Positions 46,087-55,930 of a stretch of DNA of 64,000 nt are shown here, piece by piece. Below the pieces are notes generated by a model. It saw only the letters and a list, made by a program, of their open reading frames with translations, had not been told where the DNA came from and did not search any database. The DNA comes from Bosea sp. Tri-49 (GTDB lineage: Bacteria; Pseudomonadota; Alphaproteobacteria; Rhizobiales; Beijerinckiaceae). The stretch spans positions 4,214,501-4,278,500 of the forward strand of contig NZ_CP017946.1 of assembly GCF_003952665.1 (NCBI RefSeq), written 5' to 3'. The number at the start of each line of letters is the position of its first letter. Within the stretch, counting starts at the first letter, position 1. The translations under genes and the position numbers were made by a program.

Positions 46087-47958
46087 ATGAGGGCTCAAGC
46101 TTGGCCGCAAGCCGACACAGACCAGGCGCGCGCGCTCGGCCTGCCGGCCGAGATCGCATTTCTGGCCGATTATGGCGTACCCCCCGCACAGCTGCTGAGG
46201 AGCGCCCAGCTGGCAGAGCGGATCGCTGTCTCTCCCAGCAGGCAGGTGATCGCATCCGGTCTCGTCAGCGAAGAGCTGTTCTACCGGGCGCTGGCCGCCG
46301 ATCTCGGACTGCGTTTCCAATCGCGCCCACCTCCCTTGCAGCCCGGCGGCAACGTCTCGGCAACCCTGCGCGAGGGCATGGCTGTCGTCAGCGCTCACTC
46401 GGAAAGCCCGATGCGCTTTGTCGCCGCGCCTCCACCTGGGCCAGCGCTACGCCGCTTCCTCGCGGCGAAACCCCATGGCCGCAAGGATATTGTAGTCATG
46501 ACCCCCTCGACGCTGGCGGCCGAGTTGCGGCGCGTCAATGCCGAACAACTAGCCCGCGAAGTGGCTTGGGTGGATGAAGCGGGGCTACAGCGCTTCAGTG
46601 CCAGAACCGGTATGAGCTGGGGCCAGAAGGTTCTGGCCATTTTCCTTACCGGCTTCCTTGGCGCGATCGGCATGCTGGCACCGGTCACGACGGTGACCGG
46701 CGCGGCATTGGCGTTGGGTCCGCTCTTCTTCGCTACCGTGGTCCTGCGGATCGCCGCCCTAATGGAGAGGCCCCCCGTGAATCTCGGGCGCGAAGCCTGC
46801 TGGCAGATCGATGATAGCCGGTTGCCGGTCTACACTATCGCCGTCCCGATCTTCGGCGAAGAAGCCGTGCTCGATCAGTTGATCGGAGCTCTGGCGGCTA
46901 TCGACTACCCTGCCGCCAAGCTCGACATTCGTATTCTCGTCGAGGAGGTCGACTGGGGCCTGCGTCGCGCCCTTGCAGCGCGTGTGGTTCCACCCTTCAT
47001 GCAGGTCGTGATCGTCCCACGCGGGCTTCCGCAAACCAAGCCCCGCGCCCTCAACCTGGCACTGGCCGAAGCACGCGGCGAGCTGTTCACCATCTTCGAC
47101 GCCGAGGACATTCCCGACCCACGGCAGTTGCGCCTGGCGGCAGCCCGCTTCCTGCGCTCGGAAGCCGCGCTGGTCTGCCTGCAAGCCCATCTCGTCATCG
47201 ACAATCCAGACGACAACTGGCTCAGCGGCTGTTTTGCGCTCGAGTATGCCGGGCTGTTCGACGTGCTCAACCCCGGCCTGCTGCAATCGGGTCTGCCGAT
47301 CATGCTCGGCGGCACCTCGAACCATTTCCGGACCGAAGCGCTGCGGCGTGTCGGCGGCTGGGACCCCTGGAATGTCACCGAGGATGCCGATATCGGCTTT
47401 CGCCTTGTCCGCGCCGGTGGCTACACGGCCGACCTGCCCTGCCGAACGCTCGAAGAGGCCCCGCACCGCCTGCCAGCCTGGCTGAAGCAGCGCCGGCGCT
47501 GGCTCAAGGGCCATCTGCAGACGCTGATCAGCCACCTGTTGCGGCCCAGCCGCCTCCTGCGCGAAGCCGGTTTGACTGCCGCGCTGACCTTTCTGTCGCT
47601 GGTGCTGGGCACCCTGCTCGGCACGCTGCTCTACCCGCTGTTCGTCGCGACGACGGTGGTGGCGGTGCTCGACGGCTCCCTGTTCTCGCCAGGCAATCCA
47701 CTCGAACTCGTGCTTTCAGCACTCGCGCTGGGACTCGCCGGAAGCGGAATCTGTGCAGCTTTCCTCGTGCCCGCGCTCGGCGCCTGGCGGCGCGGCGCGG
47801 CCGATCTATGGCGCTGCCTTCCGGCCCTGCCGATCTACTATCTCTTCGCCTCGCTGGCCGCCTGGCTCGCACTCTATGACTATTTTCACGACCGGTTCGG
47901 CTGGCACAAGACGGCGCACGGCCTCGCGCGCTCCTCGCGCTATCGCAATCGGACCTAG
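46087..47958 (+). CDS. Glycosyltransferase family 2 membrane protein with GspE N-terminal-like domain
   Basis: This 623-residue protein has an N-terminal domain (about residues 25-110, LLRSAQLAERIAVSPSRQVI) resembling the type II secretion ATPase N-terminal domain, then spans near 178-225, a GT-A catalytic domain with FDAEDIPDP, TEDADIGFRL and the processive-synthase motif QRRRWLKG, and three to four C-terminal spans. It should polymerise or transfer sugars at the cytoplasmic membrane for an exopolysaccharide; the product is unknown. It stands alone, convergent with the SCO1 gene 10 nt away. Confidence 0.88.
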   Translation: MRAQAWPQADTDQARALGLPAEIAFLADYGVPPAQLLRSAQLAERIAVSPSRQVIASGLVSEELFYRALAADLGLRFQSRPPPLQPGGNVSATLREGMAVVSAHSESPMRFVAAPPPGPALRRFLAAKPHGRKDIVVMTPSTLAAELRRVNAEQLAREVAWVDEAGLQRFSARTGMSWGQKVLAIFLTGFLGAIGMLAPVTTVTGAALALGPLFFATVVLRIAALMERPPVNLGREACWQIDDSRLPVYTIAVPIFGEEAVLDQLIGALAAIDYPAAKLDIRILVEEVDWGLRRALAARVVPPFMQVVIVPRGLPQTKPRALNLALAEARGELFTIFDAEDIPDPRQLRLAAARFLRSEAALVCLQAHLVIDNPDDNWLSGCFALEYAGLFDVLNPGLLQSGLPIMLGGTSNHFRTEALRRVGGWDPWNVTEDADIGFRLVRAGGYTADLPCRTLEEAPHRLPAWLKQRRRWLKGHLQTLISHLLRPSRLLREAGLTAALTFLSLVLGTLLGTLLYPLFVATTVVAVLDGSLFSPGNPLELVLSALALGLAGSGICAAFLVPALGAWRRGAADLWRCLPALPIYYLFASLAAWLALYDYFHDRFGWHKTAHGLARSSRYRNRT

Positions 47959-47968
47959 CCTGCCGTGC

Positions 47969-48571
47969 CTAGAGATGGCGCAGCCATTCCTGGGCCGCCT
48001 CCGCCGGTGGGCGCTCGATATTGAAGGCGCCGACGAAACCGCCATTCTTGTCCATCAGATAGACCAGGGCGGTATGGTCCATGGTGTAGTCGCCGTCCTT
48101 GAGCGGCACTTTGCGGGCATAGGCGCGGTAGGCCTTGATCGTCGCGTCTATCGCGGCGCGCTCGCCCGTCAGCCCGACGATGCGCGGGTCGAAGGAGCCG
48201 AGATAGCTCTTCATCGTTTCGGCCGTGTCGCGCTCCGGATCGACCGTGACGAAAAGCGCTTTGAGCTTTTCGCCCTTGGCTCCGGCCGCCCGCAGCACCT
48301 CCGAGATCTCAAACAGCTTGGTCGGGCAGATGTCGGGGCAATGGGTGAAGCCAAAGAAGACCAGGAAAGGCGCGCCGCGCAGATCCTTGTCGGTCAGCGT
48401 CTTGCCCTCGCCGCTGGTGAGCGCGAACGGTCCGCCGACGCTCGAAGCAAGGCTCTGTCCGCCCTGACGGGAGCCGGGCGCGAAGGTGATGAAGGCGGCT
48501 GCGGCGAGCGCGGCGGCGCCGAGCACGAAGACTAGCAAGGGCAGGAGCAGGCGGCGATTCACGGGGGACAT
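47969..48571 (-). CDS. SCO1/SenC family copper chaperone
   Basis: This 200-residue protein has an N-terminal membrane anchor (LLLPLLVFVLGAAALAAAAF, residues 8-27) and a thioredoxin-like domain with the copper motif FTHCPDICP near residue 78 and the distal His in YTMDHTALVYL. SCO proteins deliver copper to the CuA site of cytochrome c oxidase in the periplasm. It is preceded by a 58-residue membrane-protein gene (24 nt gap) that is probably in the same operon. No oxidase gene is nearby. Confidence 0.94.
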   Translation of the reverse strand: MSPVNRRLLLPLLVFVLGAAALAAAAFITFAPGSRQGGQSLASSVGGPFALTSGEGKTLTDKDLRGAPFLVFFGFTHCPDICPTKLFEISEVLRAAGAKGEKLKALFVTVDPERDTAETMKSYLGSFDPRIVGLTGERAAIDATIKAYRAYARKVPLKDGDYTMDHTALVYLMDKNGGFVGAFNIERPPAEAAQEWLRHL

Positions 48572-48595
48572 CCTCGAATGCGGGCGAAGCGCCGC

Positions 48596-48772
48596 TCAGA
48601 AGCAGGCGAGAAGCGCGGCGATCAGCCAGTCGGTGAACAGACGATCACCCTCGCGCCACCAGAGCAGCAGGCCTGCCAACAGCAACAGGCCGAAGCCGCC
48701 GCCGAGAAGCCAAAGGCCGACGCGATGCGCCGGGGCTGCATCCTGAGTATCGATCTGCGGAGATGCGCTCAT
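48596..48772 (-). CDS. 58-residue membrane protein upstream of SCO1
   Basis: A short frame of 58 codons beginning MSASPQIDTQDAAPAHRVGL with one clear span (about residues 20-39, LWLLGGGFGLLLLAGLLLWW) and a second hydrophobic patch at the end (LFTDWLIAALLACF). I know no family name. Codon use is GC-rich as in neighbours. It stops 24 nt before the SCO1 ATG on the same strand, so co-expression in oxidase assembly is possible. Confidence 0.6.
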   Translation of the reverse strand: MSASPQIDTQDAAPAHRVGLWLLGGGFGLLLLAGLLLWWREGDRLFTDWLIAALLACF

Positions 48773-48865
48773 ATGCGCAATCTAGCGCTGCGGAGGCTCA
48801 GCCGAAAGCGGCGTTCATGCCGCAGGGGCACACCGCGGAAGCGGAACGCTCGACAATGTCGGAAA

Positions 48866-48914
48866 TTTGGAGCGGGCGATCGGGATCGAACCGACGACAT
48901 TCAGCTTGGGAAGC
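48866..48914 (-). repeat. attL-like tRNA-Gly fragment (49-bp direct repeat, left copy)
   Basis: 49 bp identical to 55929-55977, the 3' part of tRNA-Gly(CCC): CCA end, acceptor strand, T arm and anticodon arm 3' half. The 5' half of the tRNA is missing, so it is not a working gene. The two copies bracket the island. Confidence 0.85.
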
Positions 48915-49127
48915 GCTAGCCGTCCCTTGCAATAGCGTCTCAACGTTCTCCGTTGCTAGTAACGGAAGGAACGCGAATTGAAGAAGCGAACACCTGAAGA
49001 GCAAGAGCCCACCGCATTGAAAATTGCGCGCCGGCTCGATAGCGAAACGGCTCGTGGAAGGTCGCCTCTACGGAAGCCATGGAAACCCCTCTACACACGA
49101 CCGGCGTAGCTTCACATTGCCTTCCAC

Positions 49128-51245
49128 TCAAAGCAGAAACCAGTCCGTACCAAGCGCGCCGACTCCCGCTTCCATCTTGACCGTCGCTCCGTCCATTTCC
49201 CAAGTGGCCACAAACCCGGCGCCGTTCCTGAGCAGGATATCGGCCCTGCCGTCACCGTTGAAGTCGCCGCTCCCTGCAATCTCAAATCCGGACGGCAATA
49301 CTCCCACGCCGGCTGCGAGCTTGATGGTCGAGCCATCCATTTCCCACATGGATACGACACCGGCACCATCCTGAAACAGGATGTCGGCTTTGCCATCGCC
49401 ATCGAAATCACCGATCCCTGCAATCGTGTTGCCCGAGGGTAAAGCGCCAATACCGGCCGCCAGATTGATGGTCGAGCCGTCCATTTGCCAGATCGCCAGG
49501 TCGCCGCTAGCGCTCAACATCAGGATGTCCGAGTGCATGTCACCATTGAAATCGCCGATATCCGCAACCTTGAACGTCGAAGGAAGCGAGCCGATCCCGG
49601 CCTCTCTTGTGACCGTCGCTCCATTCATTTCCCACAGCGCAAGGAATCCGTCGCTTCGCTCCAGCAGGACGTCCGATTTGTAATCTCCGTTGAAATCGCC
49701 TGTTCCGGCAACCGCGAAGCCCTCTGCCGGAGTGCCGACACCGGCGGCCAGCTTGATGCGCGTGCCGTTCATCTCCCAAAGGGCGATGGTGCCGTCACTG
49801 GCCCGCAGGACAAAATCGCACTGCCGGTCGCCGTCGAAATCGCCGGTGCCGACGATGGTCATGCCGGGATCGAGTGCCCCGATCGCGGACGCCTTTCTGA
49901 TGTGCGAGCCATCCGTTTCCCAAGCGGCGGCCAATCCACCCGCCCGAAAGAACAGAATGTCGCTGTTGCCGTCACGATTGATGTCGTTGTGTAGCTGTCG
50001 CGGCGACGGAGCATCCGACGACAACGTGAAAATCTGACCATTGATGCCTGGCGCTATCGTGGTGTCCGACGCAGCTCTATTGGAATCCGTCCAGGACACG
50101 AACAGCTTTCCGTCGGAAAGCAGCGTCAGAGATGAATCCGACTGGCCCCCGGCAATGAAGGTATTGACCAGGACATCCGTCCCCAAAGCCGCGCCAGTAG
50201 AATCGAAGTGCCGGAGCTTGATAGCCGATTGACTATTGTCACCTCCCACGTGGCTCGTATCCGTCCAGCTTATGACGAACGAATCATCCGGGAGCACGAC
50301 GATCTGCGGCGCAGTCTGGTCGCCGCTCAGAGTGGCGTTGACCGTGAACTGCGCGCCGATCGCTTGCCCGGCCGCATTGAATATTTGTCCACGGATATCA
50401 GAGTCGCCGGACGAGTCGTTCCAGACAAGGACGAACGTGCCGTTAGCCAGGCCGGCAATGCTGGCTTTGGCGGTCGCACTCATCTGGGATGTGACAGCGA
50501 GCGAGAGCGTCGAGCCGACCTTGCCGCCGGACGCGTCGAAAATCTGCGCCTTGATCTGAGTATGCTGACTTTGGTCCGTGTAGGTCCACGCCGATATGAA
50601 TCGATCATTCGCCAAGAGCGCGATGATCGGCGTCACGGTGGGACTTCCTGTCTCGACGGAGAACTGAGGACCGATGGCTTGCCCTGTACCCGAATAGATC
50701 TGGCCGCGGATCTCGAACGTGAACGGAAAGCCAAGCGCTTCACGCTGCGTCCACGTGGCCACGAAACGGTCCCCCGACAACGCCGTGACGACGACGGAGG
50801 AAAGATCTGCGGCCCCGAGGGAACTGGTCTGCGGTCGAATCATGATTTGCGAGCCGAGCAACTGCCCCGTCGGTGTGAAAATGGCAGCGTAGGCCGCGCT
50901 GGTCAGGGCACCTCCCATAGTGCTGTCGGTGTGGCTCCAGGCCGCTAGCCAATTGCCGCTGGACAAGGTCGTCAGCGACGGCTTGTGCTCTCCCGAGAAA
51001 AAATTCGGTGAGCCGGGGTCCAGAATCTGACTTGCAATTACTTTGCCGAAACTATCGAAAATGGTCGCGCCAGCGCCCTCCGATCTCGTGACGCCGCTTT
51101 CGCTCTGGGTATCTTTCCAAGCGACGACGAAAGCACCGCCCGCCAAGTAGGTGCTATCAGATATGGTCTGGTATTTGGGCCGTCCCACGGTTAGGGAGGG
51201 TGTGCTCAAATAGAGTTCCGGAAGGTATTTTGAGAGATAGAACAT
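49128..51245 (-). CDS. FG-GAP/VCBS-type repeat protein
   Basis: This 705-residue protein has an N-terminal half of about 400 residues with repeated beta motifs (IKAQIFDASGGKVG, IRGQIFNAAGQAIG and similar, typical of large secreted adhesin-like proteins) and a C-terminal half with six FG-GAP-like repeats, each with a calcium-loop core such as GDFNGDGKADIL followed by WEMDGSTIKLAAGVG. No Sec signal and no RTX nonapeptides are visible, so the export route is unclear. It lies inside the island, divergent from the RTX-lipase. Adhesion or ligand binding is likely, but a function is not proven. Confidence 0.8.
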   Translation of the reverse strand: MFYLSKYLPELYLSTPSLTVGRPKYQTISDSTYLAGGAFVVAWKDTQSESGVTRSEGAGATIFDSFGKVIASQILDPGSPNFFSGEHKPSLTTLSSGNWLAAWSHTDSTMGGALTSAAYAAIFTPTGQLLGSQIMIRPQTSSLGAADLSSVVVTALSGDRFVATWTQREALGFPFTFEIRGQIYSGTGQAIGPQFSVETGSPTVTPIIALLANDRFISAWTYTDQSQHTQIKAQIFDASGGKVGSTLSLAVTSQMSATAKASIAGLANGTFVLVWNDSSGDSDIRGQIFNAAGQAIGAQFTVNATLSGDQTAPQIVVLPDDSFVISWTDTSHVGGDNSQSAIKLRHFDSTGAALGTDVLVNTFIAGGQSDSSLTLLSDGKLFVSWTDSNRAASDTTIAPGINGQIFTLSSDAPSPRQLHNDINRDGNSDILFFRAGGLAAAWETDGSHIRKASAIGALDPGMTIVGTGDFDGDRQCDFVLRASDGTIALWEMNGTRIKLAAGVGTPAEGFAVAGTGDFNGDYKSDVLLERSDGFLALWEMNGATVTREAGIGSLPSTFKVADIGDFNGDMHSDILMLSASGDLAIWQMDGSTINLAAGIGALPSGNTIAGIGDFDGDGKADILFQDGAGVVSMWEMDGSTIKLAAGVGVLPSGFEIAGSGDFNGDGRADILLRNGAGFVATWEMDGATVKMEAGVGALGTDWFLL

Positions 51246-51768
51246 ACGTCCCCCTTAAATTCCGAAGCACCGTTTCATTTGGAAGAATTTGCGTAGAGCA
51301 TAATGATGCGCGAGCGCCTCAGGGAGAACAAGCTTTTAAATACTACAGTTTGATAAAACGAGCGATGGAGATAAGCATGGTCAGCGCTCGACCAGCCACT
51401 GCTGCACCCGCTGAGCGCAACCAATAGAGCTCGGCGATATCGCGGCCTGGTCACGCCACGGCGTCATGACGCGTCCTTGAGGTCGGTCGCCCTCGAGCGT
51501 GGTGAAAACGGTCCTGTCCGGTCACTGAGCGGCGTCTACGAGGCTGCTGCGTAACATTTCTTGTCGCTGTGACGACACTTTGTTGCTAGGCCGGCCGCGC
51601 CGGGTTCGGTCGTGAGGTATTGTTGCTTCAAAGAAAGGCTAGCTTCCGTACGGTTCTGGAATATTCGACCTGCTGAAAATTATTCTAAAGCTTGCCACCT
51701 GCGCGTTGCGCTTCACAATCACCATCACTAGTGTTTGTGCAACCATGGCGGGCGCGGGGAGAGTTTGA
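51246..51768. other. Divergent promoter gap inside the island
   Basis: This 523-bp gap between two divergent cargo genes is AT-richer near both ends, where promoters probably lie. The central part (about 51380-51600) is GC-rich and may be leftover coding DNA, but I recognise nothing in it. Confidence 0.4.
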
Positions 51769-54700
51769 GTGGCCGGCAAAGTGCTTACCCCGTTCGAATT
51801 CGAGGCTCTGTATAGGAACCCCGAAACGTTCATGGCGGCTGCGATCGATTTCACAGGATCTCTGGATCTGCAGCTGCCCGGAAGCGTTCAATCTTCAGTT
51901 GGCAATGTCATTCTGAAGCTTCAGAGCAAGCAGCAGATAGCAAATCTCAAAATTTTGCCAGATGTGAGTTTTTCGTTCTTCGATTCGGATATCAATCGTT
52001 ATGTAGATGGAGTTCTGTGGAATCAATATAGATTCTCTAGACAATCTGTTCAGTCGGCTAACGAGCCGACACTACGCGACAATTATAATTACAACGTTAA
52101 TATGCATTTATACCATTATGTGGATGTAACTCGATTTACAAGATCATATAATCCGGATGGCTCTTATACGCCGTGGGTCGTCAGTCAACCGAAATATACC
52201 GTTGATATTTCATCAATAAATTTAGTTATGACAAAATCAGGTGATTTTGAGGCAATTTCTATCTGGAATTCATCGCAGGAAAACCTAAAAAATCCAAAGG
52301 CTCCTGTATTAAATCCCAAAATCAGTTCGGTAATTAGCAGCACTGGGAGTGATTTTCAATACCAGGACAGCGAATATGTTCGCTATGATGTCGTCGATCG
52401 AGGTTATTATACCGTATTATCGCTGTCCGGCAATTACGGAGACTATGAACCGGAAGAGGGGCTGACCGACGACATCGATATGGGTCGGTTCATCGTGACC
52501 AACAGGACGGATACGACCGGGCTCAGGTCGAGCCTCTGGGGGGCGGATTGGCTCGCGATTGAAGCTGAGGCGCGCCTGTTCACCGGCGGCAATGATATCG
52601 TCAACTTCGCGAATCTGACACCGGCCCAGCGTCTTGACCTGCCCGAGTCGGGCTCTTCCCTCGCGCCGCTATACAACGGGCTAGCTGGCGACGACACAGT
52701 CTACTTGCCTTCGCTCGGAGGATACACGCTCGCTCCGGGAATCGTCTGGGATCCCAACCAGTTGTTCGACGGCGGCCCCGGCAAGGACGTCATCGTGGGA
52801 GGTGATGGCAACGACCAGATCATCGGCGGGCAGGGTGACGACACCGTGTGGGGCCAAGCCGGCAACGATCGAATCTACGGCTCGCCGGGCCAGGATACGA
52901 CCTATGGCGGCGACGGCAGCGACATCTTCGACTATTGGACCAACGGATTCGTGGGCTTCTCTCCCGGTACGGTCCAGCACGTCTACGGCCAGAAGGATGA
53001 GGCGTCGGAAAATCAGCCGGTCGCGATCAATGGAGACCGGCTCCTGCTGCCGGGCTCTCCGTCCGACTATTTGATCAGGGTCGGGGTGAAGTCCAGCTGG
53101 GAGCCGTTGGCGCCCAGCTGGGAGGAGACGACAGTTCAGATTGAAACGACGCTGGCCACGCTGCGGACGAGCGGCATCGAGCGGGTCAGCTTCGCAGCGC
53201 CTGTGTACAAGCAGGTCATGCTGAGTCCCGGCGGGATTGTCGGCGAAGCCGCCCAGCTTGCGCTGGAGAGCTATGTAGATGCGAGCGCCGCAGTCTCCCG
53301 TAGTTGGCACGCGGTCGCGGCGATCGAGCTCGGGATTGCTCCCGCGGTCAACGGGGTCTTTGGCCATAGGTTCGTAAACGGTTTGTATCAAGCGAAGGGC
53401 GTAACGCCGGGCGAGGCGGACGCGCTGGTGCTGACCGGCGTAGTGGGAGGCAAGCGGACGCTTGCGGTGTCGTTCCGTGGTACTGACAACTACGATGATT
53501 ACGCTGATTATCTGTTGTTTTTGACTCATTATATCAAGTATAAACCGCTCATAGACGGAATAAAGGTGTATATCGCCGACCCGTACAATGGAATCGAGCA
53601 GGTGCTCGTTTCGGGGCACAGCCTCGGGGGAGCCATGGCTCAATACTTCCTGGCTGAGCCGCTCGCAAAGCCTGCCCAAGCCTTCACGTGGGGCTCGCCC
53701 GGTGCCGAATTATTGCCGCGTAACCCCATGTTCGTCAACTTTATGGATATCAACGATCTAGTACCGTGGGCGGGTGTCGCTTTCGACAATGTAAGGGCCG
53801 GTAGTGATGTTTTCATTCATACTGTAGTTGACAAGGGAAGGTTTGATTTCGAAGGGCACTCGAAGGAATTTTACGTCAGAGATACTATTCTCCTGCTTGA
53901 GCACGCCAACGATATCGCGAGTTCGTTTTATGTATCTTCGCTCGCTAGCAGCCTTCGCAGCGGGCATGCTTATGTCGGCACAGATGTTCAGGTCATGCTC
54001 GGCACGACAAACGACGATCAAATGAAGGCCCTTTCCCGAGACGATTTCGTTCTCGCCGGGCATGGCAACGATACTATCACTCTAGTCGACGAAAATTGGC
54101 TCGCATCTGGAGCTCGCACGCTCGACGGCGGCGCCGGGCTGAAAGACAAACTCCTTCTACCTGGCCTTTGGGGATTTGCCATCCAGCTTACAGCCCTGAA
54201 CGCCAACGATAGCAAGCTCACTTACAAAACTCAGGCTGACCGTGAGGAGCAGTTGGTCGGCACTGTGCGTGGCATCGAAGAAATCATTGCGGGTGACGGT
54301 GTGATCTTCCGGCCGAATGCGCCGGCTGCGCGGATACAGGGGCCCGTTGCCGGTGCAACGCAATCCGTGGACACCAGCTATGACGCGTTCGATGTCGGGA
54401 ATGGCGCCCAGACGATCCTGGGCTCGAACCTTGCCGATACGATCTTCCTCGGTCTCGGGGCGAAGGTCATCAACGCGGCCGATGGTGCCGACCTCGTGCT
54501 CGTGAAGATCGGCGCCGATGGTGCCGGCGTCGTGGTCGATGGCGGGCGCGGCGAAGACATTCTGGTCGGAGGGATCGGCAACGACTTCCTGCTCGGCGGG
54601 CTCGATGCCGACACCCTCAGGGGACGAGCCGGCAATGATACCTTCGGCGTCAACGATATCGGCGACCAGATTTTCGAGGACGCGGCCGAAGGCGTCGACT

Positions 54701-55380
54701 GGGTGCACAGCACGATCAATTACGTGCTGCCTGATAACGTCGAGCATCTCTATCTGCTGGCCGGCGCGACCAGCGGCATCGGCAACACCGAGAACAACGC
54801 TCTGATCGGGAACGTAGACGACAACATCCTGTCGGGGGGAGACGGCATCGACGAACTCATCGGCGCCGGTGGAAATGACACCATGTTCGGCGGGCGAGGG
54901 CACGACTTCTACTATGTCGACAGCCGCTACGACACGCTGGTTGAAAACCCCGGCGAGGGCACCGACCGCGTCTTTGCAACAGCGAGCTTCACCTTGCCGG
55001 ACAATGTCGAGGTCCTGATTCTCCAGGGCGGCGCCCAGACTGCAATCGGCAATGCCGGCAACGATACGCTCATCGGCAATGCTTTGGGAAATGTCCTGTC
55101 GGGGGGAGCCGGCAACGATGAGCTGTTCGGCGGCGGCGGCAACGACACCTTCGTGTTCCGGACTGGGTACGGTCACGATGTCATCGACGATTTCCAGGGC
55201 GGCCCCGGAATTGGCGACATCATAGCGCTCGACCCCGCGCTGGCATCGAGCTTCGCTCAAGTCATGGCATTGGCCACCCAAGTTGGGGCCAACACGGTGA
55301 TCTCGTTCGGCGAAACCGCTTCCCTCACCCTCGTGGGCTTCGCCAAGGCCAACCTCACCGCGGACGATTTCTTGATCTAG
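51769..55380 (+). CDS. RTX-lipase: lipase class 3 domain between calcium-binding repeats
   Basis: This 1,203-residue protein starts at GTG 51769. Residues 1-300 match nothing I know and are unusually AT-rich in DNA (about 51950-52450). A first block of RTX nonapeptides (about 333-385, GGDGNDQII, GGQGDDTVW) precedes a lipase class 3 domain (about 485-720) with nucleophile Ser618 in SGHSLGGAM. Three further RTX blocks follow (about 924-960, 1010-1045, 1100-1130), and the end LTADDFLI fits an uncleaved type I secretion signal. The protein should be secreted and need calcium to fold. No type I secretion genes are in the window. It is the largest island gene. Confidence 0.85.
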   Translation: MAGKVLTPFEFEALYRNPETFMAAAIDFTGSLDLQLPGSVQSSVGNVILKLQSKQQIANLKILPDVSFSFFDSDINRYVDGVLWNQYRFSRQSVQSANEPTLRDNYNYNVNMHLYHYVDVTRFTRSYNPDGSYTPWVVSQPKYTVDISSINLVMTKSGDFEAISIWNSSQENLKNPKAPVLNPKISSVISSTGSDFQYQDSEYVRYDVVDRGYYTVLSLSGNYGDYEPEEGLTDDIDMGRFIVTNRTDTTGLRSSLWGADWLAIEAEARLFTGGNDIVNFANLTPAQRLDLPESGSSLAPLYNGLAGDDTVYLPSLGGYTLAPGIVWDPNQLFDGGPGKDVIVGGDGNDQIIGGQGDDTVWGQAGNDRIYGSPGQDTTYGGDGSDIFDYWTNGFVGFSPGTVQHVYGQKDEASENQPVAINGDRLLLPGSPSDYLIRVGVKSSWEPLAPSWEETTVQIETTLATLRTSGIERVSFAAPVYKQVMLSPGGIVGEAAQLALESYVDASAAVSRSWHAVAAIELGIAPAVNGVFGHRFVNGLYQAKGVTPGEADALVLTGVVGGKRTLAVSFRGTDNYDDYADYLLFLTHYIKYKPLIDGIKVYIADPYNGIEQVLVSGHSLGGAMAQYFLAEPLAKPAQAFTWGSPGAELLPRNPMFVNFMDINDLVPWAGVAFDNVRAGSDVFIHTVVDKGRFDFEGHSKEFYVRDTILLLEHANDIASSFYVSSLASSLRSGHAYVGTDVQVMLGTTNDDQMKALSRDDFVLAGHGNDTITLVDENWLASGARTLDGGAGLKDKLLLPGLWGFAIQLTALNANDSKLTYKTQADREEQLVGTVRGIEEIIAGDGVIFRPNAPAARIQGPVAGATQSVDTSYDAFDVGNGAQTILGSNLADTIFLGLGAKVINAADGADLVLVKIGADGAGVVVDGGRGEDILVGGIGNDFLLGGLDADTLRGRAGNDTFGVNDIGDQIFEDAAEGVDWVHSTINYVLPDNVEHLYLLAGATSGIGNTENNALIGNVDDNILSGGDGIDELIGAGGNDTMFGGRGHDFYYVDSRYDTLVENPGEGTDRVFATASFTLPDNVEVLILQGGAQTAIGNAGNDTLIGNALGNVLSGGAGNDELFGGGGNDTFVFRTGYGHDVIDDFQGGPGIGDIIALDPALASSFAQVMALATQVGANTVISFGETASLTLVGFAKANLTADDFLI

Positions 55381-55451
55381 CGCGAGCCAGCCGAAGGGAC
55401 GGAAGCTGCACTGGAATATGATCATCGGCGCGGCAGAGCTGGCGGCGGAAC

Positions 55452-55855
55452 AACGGGCTGACCTGGGCCAGTCTCGGCAAGGACCTCGTCATCTCGAAGG
55501 AGATGACGAAGACGGGCGCGCTTGTCTCACACGACCTGAAGCTGCTCTCGCTGACCATGGACCTGCTGGCGAAAATCCCAGTTGAGCAGCGCATCGGTGC
55601 GCTGATTGTCGACGAGACAGCTGGACGGCCCTATGCCGAATTCGCCTATGCCCGATGCGGTCTCGAATAGCGACGCCCACGCCGATGCAATCACGGAAGC
55701 CGAGGATGCCGGAGCAGATCTCGATACGATTCGTGGCTCAGTTCGGCCACATGCAGATTTCCACGATCGCCCGCTACAGTCGCGGTGCGATCGGGAAAAG
55801 CCGGATGGTAGCGATCAAGAGAATCGCTCGCCGCAACGGTGAGAACGGGGCCTGA
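55452..55855 (+). pseudogene. Broken tyrosine integrase
   Basis: The first frame has GLTWASLGKDLVISKEMTKT, then GALIVDETAGRPYAEFAYAR, then a stop at 55668. Other frames continue the family's C-terminus: AITEAEDAGADLDTIRG, then after a shift FGHMQISTIARYSRGAIGKS (catalytic GH and Tyr) to TGA at 55853. The segment with the catalytic Arg of the HxxR box is missing, and at least one further frameshift is present. It is next to the intact tRNA-Gly, as expected of the integrase that inserted the island. It cannot be functional. Confidence 0.75.
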
Positions 55856-55930
55856 ACAGCCCATGGTGAACGTGAGGAACGCGAGCTCAACGGTAGGCCG
55901 TCGTAACCTGCTGACGTTCCAAGAGGTTTT

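Noticed and set aside
45537..46088. Minus-strand frame of 183 codons in the gap upstream of the importer
   Set aside because: No signal, domain or good ribosome site, and it would cover both operator-like palindromes. I treat the stretch as regulatory DNA.
48866..48914. A second tRNA-Gly gene
   Set aside because: Only the 3' part is present. Acceptor and D-arm 5' strands are missing, so it is an attachment-site copy, not a gene.
49128..50000. CRISPR-like regular repeats
   Set aside because: The periodicity comes from coding FG-GAP repeats that vary in sequence; there are no constant repeats with unique spacers.
51380..51600. Possible transposase remnant in the divergent island gap
   Set aside because: The GC content and partial open frames suggested old coding DNA, but no transposase motif or terminal inverted repeat could be identified.
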